From Linnemannia elongata (taxonomy: Eukaryota > Mortierellomycota > Mortierellomycetes > Mortierellales > Mortierellaceae): a stretch of 64,000 nucleotides of DNA. The notes beneath the pieces were generated by a model, which saw only the letters and a list, made by a program, of their open reading frames with translations, ran no database searches and was not told where the DNA came from. Of this stretch, positions 1 to 12,900 are shown one piece after another. The DNA lies in NCBI GenBank assembly GCA_036320915.1, contig JAXBDG010000007.1, forward strand, positions 806,001 through 870,000, in the 5' to 3' direction. Both the position numbers and the translations under genes were made by a program. The first letter of the stretch is position 1. Each line of letters begins with the position of its first letter.

Positions 1-2613
1 CAGCCATGGCGAATCAGAAGGAAGAAGGAAGGAAGGGAGAGAGAAGGAAGGAAGGAAGATAGGAAGGAAGGGGAGGAAGGGGCTGTAGCTTTTGTTTGAA
101 TTTTCCCGAAGAAGAGAAGAACAACGACGAAGAAGGAAGCAGGAAAGAAGTGAAGAGTAAAAAGGTTGAGTGGGTAAAGATAATTGCTGCTGGCTGCTGC
201 TGCTGTTGTTGCGACAAACAAACAAGCTTGGCCACGTTGTTTTTTTATAGAGTGGAAGGGAAGGATATCGAGTCAAAAAAAAAGATGAGAATAGGATAAG
301 ATAATTGGGCGAGAGAGAAAGTGAGAAAAGGTGAGAAGAGAGAGTAGGGAGTATGTGTCCATCAATGGTATAGGATGGATGGGTAAGTGGGAGGGGAAGG
401 AGAAGAAGAGAGAAGAGGGGTGTAAGGGGGGGGATGACAGGGAGAGACAAGTGAAAAGAAGGGAAGAGAAGAGAAGAGAAGGGACGAAAGGGGTGCGTAT
501 TGAAGAAGAGGGGGTCAAGAAAAGAGAGGGGGGGGGTGAAAAGAGGGGAGAGAGAAGAGAAGAGGAGAGAAGAGAAGAGAAGGGGTGAAATGCAACGTGA
601 GAAAGAGACAAAGGACAAGAAGAATAAGAGAGACAAGGAAACAAAAAGGAGACACACAGAAGGAAGCAAAATAGGACAGGAAGGGAAACAAAAGGACACC
701 TCCACATAAGAACAGTACAGGAAGGACAAGGACCACAAGTGAGTACATGTACATGTACACATGCACATACTGTACGCATCATTCATACATACAGGTTTAC
801 AGGAAAGAAGGAAAGAAGGGAAAAGAAAACAGGCACTCATGGGACATTGGAGACGCCCGTTGCACTCATCAAAAGTGTACAGGGAGAGGGCATGCGGGGT
901 GAAATTATGGCAGATGGGCCTTCCTTCTTTCCTTCCCTCCTTGGCCGTTGCTTCCCTCTCGTTGTTCATTCTTTCATTCTTTCCTTCATTTTCTCCTCTT
1001 TCGTCAATTGATGGACAATGGATGGACAATGGATGAATATCAGACAGAGGGGTTGAGAAGGGAGAAGGGGCACTGCATGCATTCATCTGTAACACAACTT
1101 GACACCATGTACCACCAAGAGACACAAACATTCATTTCATTTCATCCTCAGGCTAACCACTGCCACCGCAATTACACAAAAGAAGACACATAATAGTCTA
1201 CAAAGTGGTGGGGGGGTGCAAACTCTTTTCATTATGTTACACACACAAAAACAAAACTCTCTCCATTCCTTCTGATGGCTTATCATGGCTTTTGGCTCTG
1301 GCTTCGACTGAGCGTCGCTCCCTTCCTTTTGCTCCGTCGTTTATTCCTTTTTGTTCTCTTCTTATTGTTTTGGCTCATACTCATCTATCCGGTCAATACG
1401 GCTCATTTTTCTTTCGAATTGTTCCTCTAAAAGTACATTCTAGCCTGGCAGCGTTCCTCCTCCGAATCGTAGTAAGAAGGAATGCAACCTTCCTTTCAAA
1501 CGTCGAAGTCTTCATCGCCCTAACTTATGCTATGAATCTCTTTACCTGAGTCTAACTAATGAAAGTTGCCATTTCGCCCTTTTTTTCTTTTCTTTCTGTT
1601 TGTTGTTCATTTGAACCTTGCTTCCTTCAATTTATTTCCAGCGACGACCAGAACCCCCCTCCCCCTCGGTAGATCGATTCCCTCCTCTTCCCTGATTTCA
1701 TTTCACCTCTTATTCTCTCCTGGCTGGCACTACCAAATTGCCTATCTACCCTCCCACCTCGACCCATTCCTCTCCTTTCATATCTATTCATTTCAATCTC
1801 TGTCCCCTCTTTCCATTTTCCTCCTACTTTGTCGTATCCCTTCTTCTTCTCCTCCTCCTCTCCTCCTGCTCCTCCTCTACCTCCGCCTCCTGGGCTCCCG
1901 CTCTTTTTATTAGTAAACCCACAGCAAACCAAAAACCAAATCCCCACAATTGGGGCTCACCTGCTCACCTTTTCCTCTTTCCATGAATAAAAATGGGATT
2001 CCATTTACCACCCAATCCACGTCTTCAACGAAAACAAAAATGAATGAAAACGTTCAAGAGTGAACGCCGGAAATGAAAACCGTAAAATATATGTATTAAT
2101 AGAAGCCATAATGGGGCCTTTCATAAGAGAGCAAAGTTAAATAATAAGTAAAAAAAAAAATAATAATAAGGAAAAAAACTTATGTAGTATCTAGTTTTGT
2201 TGGTTTTGGGGTGAGAGAAAAGCAAGAGAGGAAAAGAGTACAGGGTCCAACAAAAAAAAAAAAAAAAAAAAAAGCCCTTGTTCTTCTACTTTGTCTGCCA
2301 TGGTTGAGAAGTAATAATGGACGAAATAAAAATTGGTGGCGTTCTTTGTTGAAAAGTGGGTCGCCGTAAAAAAGTGGTATCAAGTGAATGGTGGATGCCT
2401 AAAGCTACATACTTCAAAACAAAGAAAAATAAAATAACAAAAGGTCGCTTCCTCTAGGGAAAGATCCGTTGAATCGACATGCCTTCTTGTACTTCTTCTC
2501 TTCATTCTGTTGTTGCTGTTGGTGTAGTTGTTGATGGATGTTGTTATTGTTGAATACGTGGATGAATGTTGGCAAGGACGGTCGGCGGTAACTTTTCGCT
2601 GTTTGTCTAAATT
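1..2613. other. gene-poor left flank
   Basis: I see no supportable gene here. Positions 20-640 are purine-rich on the + strand, and 1560-1915 are strongly pyrimidine-rich. The open frames in between (for example 1205-1549) have no recognisable domain, no conserved-looking composition and no splice support. The last part, about 2000-2613, is A/T-rich with homopolymer runs and probably holds the 3' untranslated region of the Arf6 gene, which ends at 2614 on the minus strand. Confidence 0.5.
20..640. repeat. polypurine tract (GGAAG / AGAGAAG type)
   Basis: The + strand is almost only A and G over several hundred bases, with short runs of GGAAG, AGAGAAG and similar units and only isolated pyrimidine stretches. 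Other such tracts in this window lie directly upstream of genes, with the pyrimidine strand as the sense strand. By that pattern, this one may be the leader of a minus-strand gene that begins to the left of the window. That is inference only. Confidence 0.6.
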
Positions 2614-5432
<2,819 letters not shown>

Positions 5433-5445
5433 TCTGTGTTATATG

Positions 5446-5640
5446 TGTATGTGGGTATGTGAAGATGAGTAAGAGTATGAGTGCGACGGACTGAGAATGA
5501 GAGTGCAAGTGGGGGAAAGAAAGAAACGAGTCGAAAGGACCAGAAAAAGAAGGAAGAGGGAGTGAATGTGAGAGGGAGAGAGAGGAGAAGAGAGAAGGTG
5601 TGATGACAAGAGAAGTAAAGAAGATGAATTATGAAAAAAA
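5446..5640 (-). promoter_or_regulatory. pyrimidine-rich leader of the Arf6 gene
   Basis: Just upstream of the Arf6 start codon the sense (minus) strand is dominated by C and T, seen as GA-rich DNA on the + strand. The same strand-specific arrangement recurs at several other genes in this window, which suggests a core-promoter or 5' untranslated feature of this genome. No TATA box is evident. Confidence 0.4.
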
Positions 5641-6149
5641 AGAAAAGGAGACTTAAAATGAAGGGCAAGATGGGTAGTGTGCCTCAATTTAGTCTCACTC
5701 AATCTCTCTCTCTCTGTCCCTCTCCGCCAAATTGCCTAGCCGCCACCTTTTCTTCCACGCTTTCTCTAACTGCTCATTTCTCTTTTTGCACGCTAAGCTT
5801 TGCTTACTGGAGATACTTGATCGTGGTGAACCATACGCCATAACTGTTCTCTTCCAAACTCACTACCGGCACACCCATGGCACCCTCTATCTTCTTTTCT
5901 ATCGGTTAACGGCGCCCGTTTTTCTTTCTCCATTTTATTTATAACAAAGACATAGAAGAACGGAGGAAGGAGGAGGAAGGAAGAAAGAGGAGGAAGGAGG
6001 TAGAAGAAGACCAAGGAGGCAACTACCGTTGTCTCTGCTTCAAATAATGCAACTTCGAAACACATTACACCTCTCTTTCTGCTGCATGCCCCCTACTCTC
6101 TCCTCTCTCCCTTCCTCTCTTCCTCCTTCACACTCTGGTATTGAGCCCA
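5641..6149. other. intergenic between Arf6 and the 6.1-9.2 kb locus
   Basis: There is no gene I can support. The stretch alternates CT-rich and GGA/GAAG-rich patches. It would contain the upstream region of Arf6 and the 3' flank of the minus-strand locus that ends at 6150. Confidence 0.4.
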
Positions 6150-8135
6150 CTATAGACCCCAAAACATATAAAACGTCCTGCAGGTTCCATCCATCCATTC
6201 AAGTGACAACAATACCATTTTATTCCCCTCCCTCTTTCCTTCCTCTCCTCTCAGAAAAGGTAGTGAAATAGACGGGCTCCGAGTCGTCTGCAGAAACGAA
6301 CCTTCAAGGGAATCATCTGCCACTTCAGCGGGGCTACTTTCATGCACTAGGGTGTCACCTTCGTCATCGTATTCATCATGATCATGATTATCATCATTAT
6401 CATCATCACTGCTGGCGTAGTCGTAGTCGTCTTCCGGGTGGTAGTAAACCCTTTGCTCATCCGTTTGATGACTCTGGAAAATGAAACAGAATCTGCAGCC
6501 TCCTGAACCAACGGCGACCGACTATCGATCCACCTCGCCAGACATTCCATCTTACCCATCCACCAACAACGCTTGTGGGAGATTCGTCTGCCTCCGCTTG
6601 TATGTGCAGTCTACGATAACTCTCGAACCTACGACGCCGAATCTGCGCACCCTTGCCAAAGACTTCAATCTGCGATGCGGGAGTATCCGCCTCATCTAAC
6701 CCTTGACCCACTCCACCACCACCACCGTCATATATCCTAGGATCATCTCTTACCCTGCCGCTATCATAGCCATCTCTCTTGAAGCCCCCAAAGCCAACGA
6801 CATGATACTCCTCGAACCCGAATCGATCTCTCCAGAAGCGACGGTACAACCAAGTAATCGGTGACTTGTCAACAGTCCTATGACACGTTCGCGACAGATC
6901 CCGATAAACAGCCGCCAGGACTTTCCATCCGGGTTGAGCGCGATTGGTCCACCTCTGCATAGGAGAGGGTTCTTGGAGGAATGGGTCATATAGGTCTTCA
7001 ACGCATGAGTCAGGGTAATGACGACGGAGCTGGAGTGGGTGTTGGTGGTAGCGTAGTTTTGCTTCTTGACAGGCGAAATTAGGCTTGAAGAGAACGAGTC
7101 CTTGACGGCAAAAGATGATGGGGTTTTGAGAGGAGAAGGAGGGTACACTAGAGGCTGGTTGAGATGATGGTTGGTGGAGCATGGCCTGCTGCAGGGTTTT
7201 AAGTGGAGACGCGGAGGAGGTAGGGCGAGTAACTGTGGATCGCGGAAGTGGTTGTTGTTGATGTTGTTGCAGCTGTTGCTGTTGCTGTTGAGTGGACTTG
7301 AAGCGCGTGGCGACCTTGGCGTGGTTGTAGCAGGCGTGGTTGAAATTGATAAAGGGGGTGTTCTGCACGGTGTATATGAGGCTAAGGGAATTGGTGAAAC
7401 CGAAACTGCGGATGGTGATCCCGATGACGCTGGACTGTTTGTCGCAACATTGGATGCGGATCTCCTCACTTCAATCGAAGGTGGTGAAGACAAAAACACT
7501 GGCATAGCCGTCAACTTTCCCATTCTAACCCAGGCCATCTCCCTCGTCCTCACCCTCGCTTTCGCCTTCTCCTCCCTGTACGCTTCATCATTGCCATATC
7601 CTAACTCCATCACCCGCATTAGCCGATGATACGGACACGCGATTTGGTGAACAGACTCGTCCAAACCTTCAATACCATGGACGACTTCAGGACCCTCCTT
7701 TGACAACCAGTCGACAAACCTTCGTACCTGGTACTCACCCTCTGAACTCCGAAAATGCATAGACGATAACCTGTTGTCCTCCTCCCAGAACTGACACCAA
7801 GATAGATTTCTGCACTGCGCTTTGAACTGCCTTTCGAAGGGTGCTGGGGACTCAAATTCTGGCCGACTGTCGATGATGGCGGTGATGGAAGTGGAGGGAG
7901 TGGAAGTGGAAGTGGAAGTGGAGGAAGTGGACGTGGTGAAAGTTGTCGCACTGCTGTTGATGACTGGACTTGACGCGAGTGGAGATTTTGGCGGCGTTGT
8001 TGATGGTGTGGTTGAAGCGGCTGATGAAACGAACGTGGCGAGTTGGATGGCGCTCGGTTGGTTGGTGTGATCGACGGGGATCCACCCACCGTGGGTGACG
8101 AATACGAAGGCGAGGGCGCCACCGGTAGTGGCTGT
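6150..8135 (-). CDS. unknown protein, C-terminal part of a frame-disrupted or multi-exon locus
   Basis: Not recognised. One minus frame is open from 8135 down to 6750 (461 codons), with an ATG at 7758-7760. It contains a Trp/Cys-containing stretch (NLSWCQFWEEDN), then DESVHQIACPYHRLM, then a Ser/Thr/Pro-rich region. A second frame, 7368 to 6556, carries a polyQ stretch followed by globular-looking sequence (QRWTNRAQPGWKVLAAVY, RFGFEEYHVVGFGGFKRD). That frame splices well at GGATGG|GTAAGA to TTTTCCAG (intron 6474-6555) into an acidic tail (HPEDDYDYASSDDDND), ending at a stop at 6150. I could not find a clean intron joining the first frame to the second. The locus is therefore either a gene with an exon boundary I missed in the CAG/CAA repeat or a decaying gene. 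Exon edges are uncertain. Confidence 0.45.
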
Positions 8136-8260
8136 TCAGGCCTTTCTTTCCCTTTATCCTTCTTCTTCTTCCTTTCATCATACTCATCCAGCATCCGCAT
8201 CATCAGCTGCCGATGAAACGGACACACGGTCCCAAAATCTCCACGCGAATAGGCTCATCA
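7150..8260. repeat. diverged internal tandem duplication
   Basis: Two stretches about 600-680 bases apart resemble each other. 7972-8025 matches 7292-7344, sharing a GGACTTGA...GTGGTTGAA framework, and 8210-8259 matches 7622-7660, sharing CCGATGA...CGGACAC. On the minus strand these encode related pieces: CPFHRQLMMRM versus CPYHRLMRVM, and STTPSTTPPKSPLASSP versus STTPATTTPRSPRASSP. The two related pieces of copy 1 lie in different frames, while those of copy 2 share one frame. Confidence 0.6.
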
Positions 8261-8316
8261 TCCCTTTGCGCCTGCCCTTGCCCTTGTCCCTGCCCCAACT
8301 CCATTCTCACCTTCAA

Positions 8317-9210
8317 CTACTCCCTATACTCGTCCACATCCTTTGGGTCTTTCTCATTTAGATTCGACAACAAAATATCCCAATCTTCTATATCCCCGAT
8401 CTGACAAGCATCTGGGTTTTGTAGTCCCTGACTGTGGGTAGTTGTTGTTGAGGACTCTGGGAGGAGGAGGGCGGGAGAATTTTTGTAGGAGTCGCATTCT
8501 TCCTTAGAGGGTATGCTTGAGGTGCCGTGGACGGGGTTGTTGGCGGCGGCCGTCGTCGCTCCGTTAATGCTGGAACTGACTGCCTCGTTTGTGTTGGTAC
8601 TGGCTGCCTCGTTTGTGTTGGTACTGGCTGCCTCGTTTGTGCCAGGACTTGGTAGTACGACCGCGATGGAGCTAGGCGTCACCGTCAAATTAGGGTTAAT
8701 TGTATCGTTTGTGTCAGTGTCGACTGCTTCATCCTTGTCGAAGCCGACTGCTTCATTCGTGTCAGAGTCGGCTTCTTTGTACGTGTCAGAGTCGACTTCA
8801 TTGCCCCTATTAGAGTCAGCTTCTTCATCCGTGTCAGAGTCGGCTGCTTCGTCCATATCGGAGAAGGAGCTGGAGAAAGACGTAGAGGAGGAGTCGGTCG
8901 CAGGAGTGAGGAAGATAATAGGATGTCCTGATGGTGAAATGCCGTAGTCGATGGCCTCTGCGTGAACGATCTGCTCGTCAAGGGAAATTACGCTCGAATT
9001 TTGGGACGAGGATGACGCGGAGGTTGAGGTGGAAATGGGTCCCTGAAGACCGTGGGGATGAGGAGGACGTGCATGTGAGGGTGGTGAGACATCGTAGTTG
9101 CATTCAATAGCCCATGCCGCCTCTTCGTTATGGTCAATGTGGGTTGGAAAATACCTCGGGTTAGAAGGAGGTGACCTAGGGCGGTTGGGAGGTGGAGGTG
9201 GAGGACACAT
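8317..9210 (-). CDS. unknown Ser/Thr/Asp-rich protein, possibly the N-terminal part of the adjacent locus
   Basis: An ATG-initiated frame of 297 codons on the minus strand. It opens with a Pro-rich stretch (MCPPPPPPNRP), followed by EEAAWAIECNYDVSPP, a Ser-rich linker, ISPSGHPIIFLTP, and a region of imperfect repeats built from DSDT, NEA and STNTNEA units. It ends at TAG after DPKDVDEYRE. The same frame then stays open for about 38 codons past that stop and reads DDEPIRVEI, resembling DESVHQI in the downstream copy, before losing frame. This suggests that the TAG either lies within an intron or broke a longer gene that ran on to about 6150. Function unknown; composition suggests a disordered protein. 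Confidence 0.45.
   Translation of the reverse strand: MCPPPPPPNRPRSPPSNPRYFPTHIDHNEEAAWAIECNYDVSPPSHARPPHPHGLQGPISTSTSASSSSQNSSVISLDEQIVHAEAIDYGISPSGHPIIFLTPATDSSSTSFSSSFSDMDEAADSDTDEEADSNRGNEVDSDTYKEADSDTNEAVGFDKDEAVDTDTNDTINPNLTVTPSSIAVVLPSPGTNEAASTNTNEAASTNTNEAVSSSINGATTAAANNPVHGTSSIPSKEECDSYKNSPALLLPESSTTTTHSQGLQNPDACQIGDIEDWDILLSNLNEKDPKDVDEYRE
8581..8640. repeat. 24-base tandem repeat, about 2.5 copies
   Basis: The unit beginning TGCCTCGTTTGTGTTGG is repeated at 8581, 8605 and 8629. It encodes eight-residue repeats (TNEAASTN) on the minus strand inside the 8317-9210 frame, so the protein length can vary by whole repeats. Confidence 0.85.
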
Positions 9211-9958
9211 TTTGGTGATATGTCTTGGAAAAGGGCTGAATGATGAAGCGCGTTATTCTTTGTTTCTGTTCTTCGTGTGTGTGTATGTAAGTTGTTAAGG
9301 AAAGGGGAAGGCCAAGAAAGGCGATTGTAGCCGATCGACGCGTCTTTTAAATATCGGCTTCAATGTCAGTATTCCGATTATGGAGTAGTTTTGAAAGTTG
9401 CACAAATGTCCTTTTTTCAGTGTAGAAGGGAAACAAAAGGACCTCATTGTCGTTCCCATTGTGGTTCAAGTAAAGACGTCAGGGTCCCACATAAATTCTT
9501 TGATTGTGGAAAATTTGAAGCTTTTTAATATTGGTACATGGTACAAGAGCACTGAAAAAAAGAGAGTTCTAAAGGAAAGGAACGAAACTACAAAGAACAA
9601 AAAAAGAGTGAGGAAAGGAACGAAACGAATATCTGCGGCTGTTGTTCCTGGTTGGGGTGGACTCGATAATGGTGATGGTGATGAAGAATGGTAAAAAAAT
9701 TTGTTTTCTACAAAGTGTCGACATATGCGACTCTTTTTTGTTGTTGTTGTTGCTGTTGTTGTTGTTGTTGTTGTTGAACGCGTGTTTTGTTGAATGTGTG
9801 GTTATTTCGGTGTTTATGAAGTTAATATTGGGTACAAAGGCGATCCACGTTAGGAGCCATTTCTGATTTGCTGTTGGTATTTTTTGTTGTGGTTGACTGT
9901 TTGTTGGATATTGTTGGTTGTTGACGACAAAGGCGAGACATCCGCCTTTTGCTCTTTT
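9211..9958. other. intergenic with TTG microsatellite
   Basis: No gene seen. A TTG/GTT trinucleotide run lies at about 9738-9776. This segment should hold the promoter of the 9210 locus and the 3' untranslated region of the giant gene that stops at 9959. Confidence 0.4.
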
Positions 9959-12900
9959 TTAGATGGCGACCAATCCTTCACCAGCGCCATTCTTGACAAA
10001 CTTGATCGCTTTCAGAGACAGATCATCGCTTGGGCGGACATGGTACACCATCTCCTTCTTCTTCCGGGTTCGTGGTGCCCCATCTTCTCCTCCTCGAGAT
10101 CGGCTCGCACTCCGGCTCCTGTCAGACTGCCGACTGCTAACTGTGCTTCTTGCGAAGCCACGGCCACCGCCTCCAGACACCGACAATCGATCGCCATCCA
10201 CGTCGCCACTTCCACCGCTCATATCCGAGAGACTGTCAGAGGATCCTCCTGCATCAGGTAGGCCGTGAAGGGGTCGTCGACTGGACGCCTCAGATCCACT
10301 GAGAACTGTAACAGAGCCACCGAAATGAGATGCCACTGAGACCGAAGAGTTGGAGGCCGAGAGGAGACGCGCCTTAGACTTACGCTGCTCCAGCGAGGCA
10401 TGATCTTCCATGAACCTGAGTAATAAAGGATATATGTCAACATTAGTCAAGGAACTGTGAAAGTATGAGACAAGCATAATAGGAAAACAAAAGAGAAGAA
10501 AGACTTACTTGGAAAGCTCAGACCATCCACCTCCGACGCGGACCATGACCTTGCGACTGCGAAGGATACGGCAGTAGCAGACCTTGGGCTCAACGTCTCC
10601 AAAGACGTACCGCCCAACCTCTCCATTCTTGCTGGCATCCGAAGGCAATCCACCAGTGCTTACACTCAAGCGACCACCCTGTCCTCGGACCGTCTTCACG
10701 ACACGAGGGCTGCTGTTGGCACTGCTGTCCTTGCCGCTTGCACCATCGGGACCACCATTGTCAGACAAGCCACTCAACACAAGACTCGAGGTCGAGTCTG
10801 ATCGGTGGCGGCTCAACGAGCCTGTCGTTCCATTGTTGCCTGATGCACCAACAGCTGAGAGGTTCGGGCTGTGGCCATCCTTGAGCTTCTGGACCTTCAT
10901 CGTGAACCCGCTGGCGTTGACAACTCGAGCAACCTCCACATCCAGAGCGTTACTCATGTCGGGCTTGTAAACCGTTCGTTGCTTGGGCGACGTTGTGGCT
11001 CCTGGTGGTGCTGCCGAGGTTGCGGCTCCATCCTGGACATGCAAAAGAGAAGAAACAGATGTAGTCGAGTTGTTCTTGCGGATCATAGGGGCACGTCTCT
11101 TGGCTTCCTGCGAGAAGGTCGGTGACATGGCGTGGAGGTTGGGAGCAGTGATGTTGGCAAACTTCTTGTTGGTTGCTGTCGTCACATCCAACTGACTGCT
11201 GCTACTGTTGTAGCCAGAAATCGTGATACCAGGCGCGGTACCAGAACGGACACGGCCAGCCGTCCGGTTTGATCGTCCAGCCGCGTGGCTGGGTCCACTG
11301 AAGGTTGGTGTCGTAGTCATGCTGGGCGTAGGTGAAGGAGGCACAAAGGTGCTGCGACTCATGATGTTGCCAGTTGAGAACCGCTTCTTCCTTGGCATGG
11401 ACATGATGGACGAATCCACTGGCGAACCCAAGATGGCTTTGACACGATTGTTGGAGGCCGTGGTCAAAGTCAAACTGGGGCGACTGGTCGACGAAGGCGA
11501 GCCTCCCAAGGGATGAACGCCGCCGGTACCATAATCTCCGCTGACTGGCTGTCCGCTTCTCAAAGCCCAGATACGGTCGAGCTCCTGCTTCTTGGCGAGA
11601 GCAGACTTCTTGACGCGCTGCCAATGCTCTGTTGCGACTCCGTAGTTCTCGTCCAATCTCCAGTCGTTCAACCGGTCAGCCATAGCCGAGACCGACTCCA
11701 GACGCTGCTCAATGTCGTGAGTGTATCCATCAAACTTGTCCATCAGATTGCGGTAATCGGCCTCCCACTGCTGAACCTCCTCTTCACTCAAGGCCGAGAG
11801 CGAGAACGATCGGCGCGCATTGCTGACGCGCGAGGTGCGACGTTGTCTGGTGGATGTGGAACGTGGCAAAGTTGCTGCTCCTCCTGATTTCGAAATAGAT
11901 CCCCGAGGGCTGGCGGTGGGTGACTTTGGCTGGGCAGCCTGGATCGAGGTGAGAGATGTTGTCGAGGATGCAGAGGCAGAAGAAAGGTTGTACAATGACA
12001 CACTAGGGGAGGGACCGGTGGACGATGTTGGCTGCAAAAGACTGTCGGCCGAGAGCACCGTCTTCATCATTGAGTCACAGAGCAGGCTGGCTTCGTGGAT
12101 GAGGTCCATCGCGTTCTGGACACGGACATGCTCCTCAACCTCCTTGCGCTGTCGATGGCAGGAGTCGACCAATCGGCTCATAGACTCTGCAATCAGACCA
12201 CGCTGCATCGCCACGCCAACCATCCTCTCCTGGTGGCGAGTTTGACGAGGTGTTGTTGGAGTAGTGACAGAGGGGCTCGATGGATCCTGGGGAGTTAATG
12301 GAGACGATGGAGACGATGGATCTTGCTCGTTCTGAGCATTAACAGCCGCCAACATCGCGTCGAATCGCTGGACCTTGCCTTGGAGAACCTCGCGGATATA
12401 AGCCTCGACCATCTCCAAGCGCTGCTCACCCTGCTTGGACTTGACTAGTGCTCCATCAGACTCGACTGCCAAGGACAAAGTCGCATGGTTTGAGTTGGCT
12501 CCATGATCAAACAGCTCTTGGATCTCGCGCGAGACTCTTGAAATGTCGTCCAAGATCTCCGCGCCAAATCGACCCAGAGCCTTGGCCTTGACAACAGGCG
12601 CGCCGGTGGTGCTCACAGACCCTTGACGAACATTCTCGGATCCGTTGACAACACCATCCTCCTCTCCCGAAGACTGTTCCTCCAGGGCCGCGGTCTTGGC
12701 AAGGAACTCCTGCTTGAGAAGCTCCCAGTCTTCGCGGGTTCGCTTGGTGCGCTCCTGAACTGTTTGGCGTAAGATCACCCGCATCGAGGCCGGATTGTTG
12801 CCGTTGCTGTTGTTGTGGTTGTTGTCGCCTTCGGTTGGGTCGTTGAGGTCCAAAGTGCTCGACTGAGGGTGGTGAAGCAACATAAAGTCACCAGAGAGCT

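Noticed and set aside
1205..1549. 114-codon + strand frame in the left flank
   Set aside because: It starts with GTG, has no domain, mixed composition and no splice or leader support.
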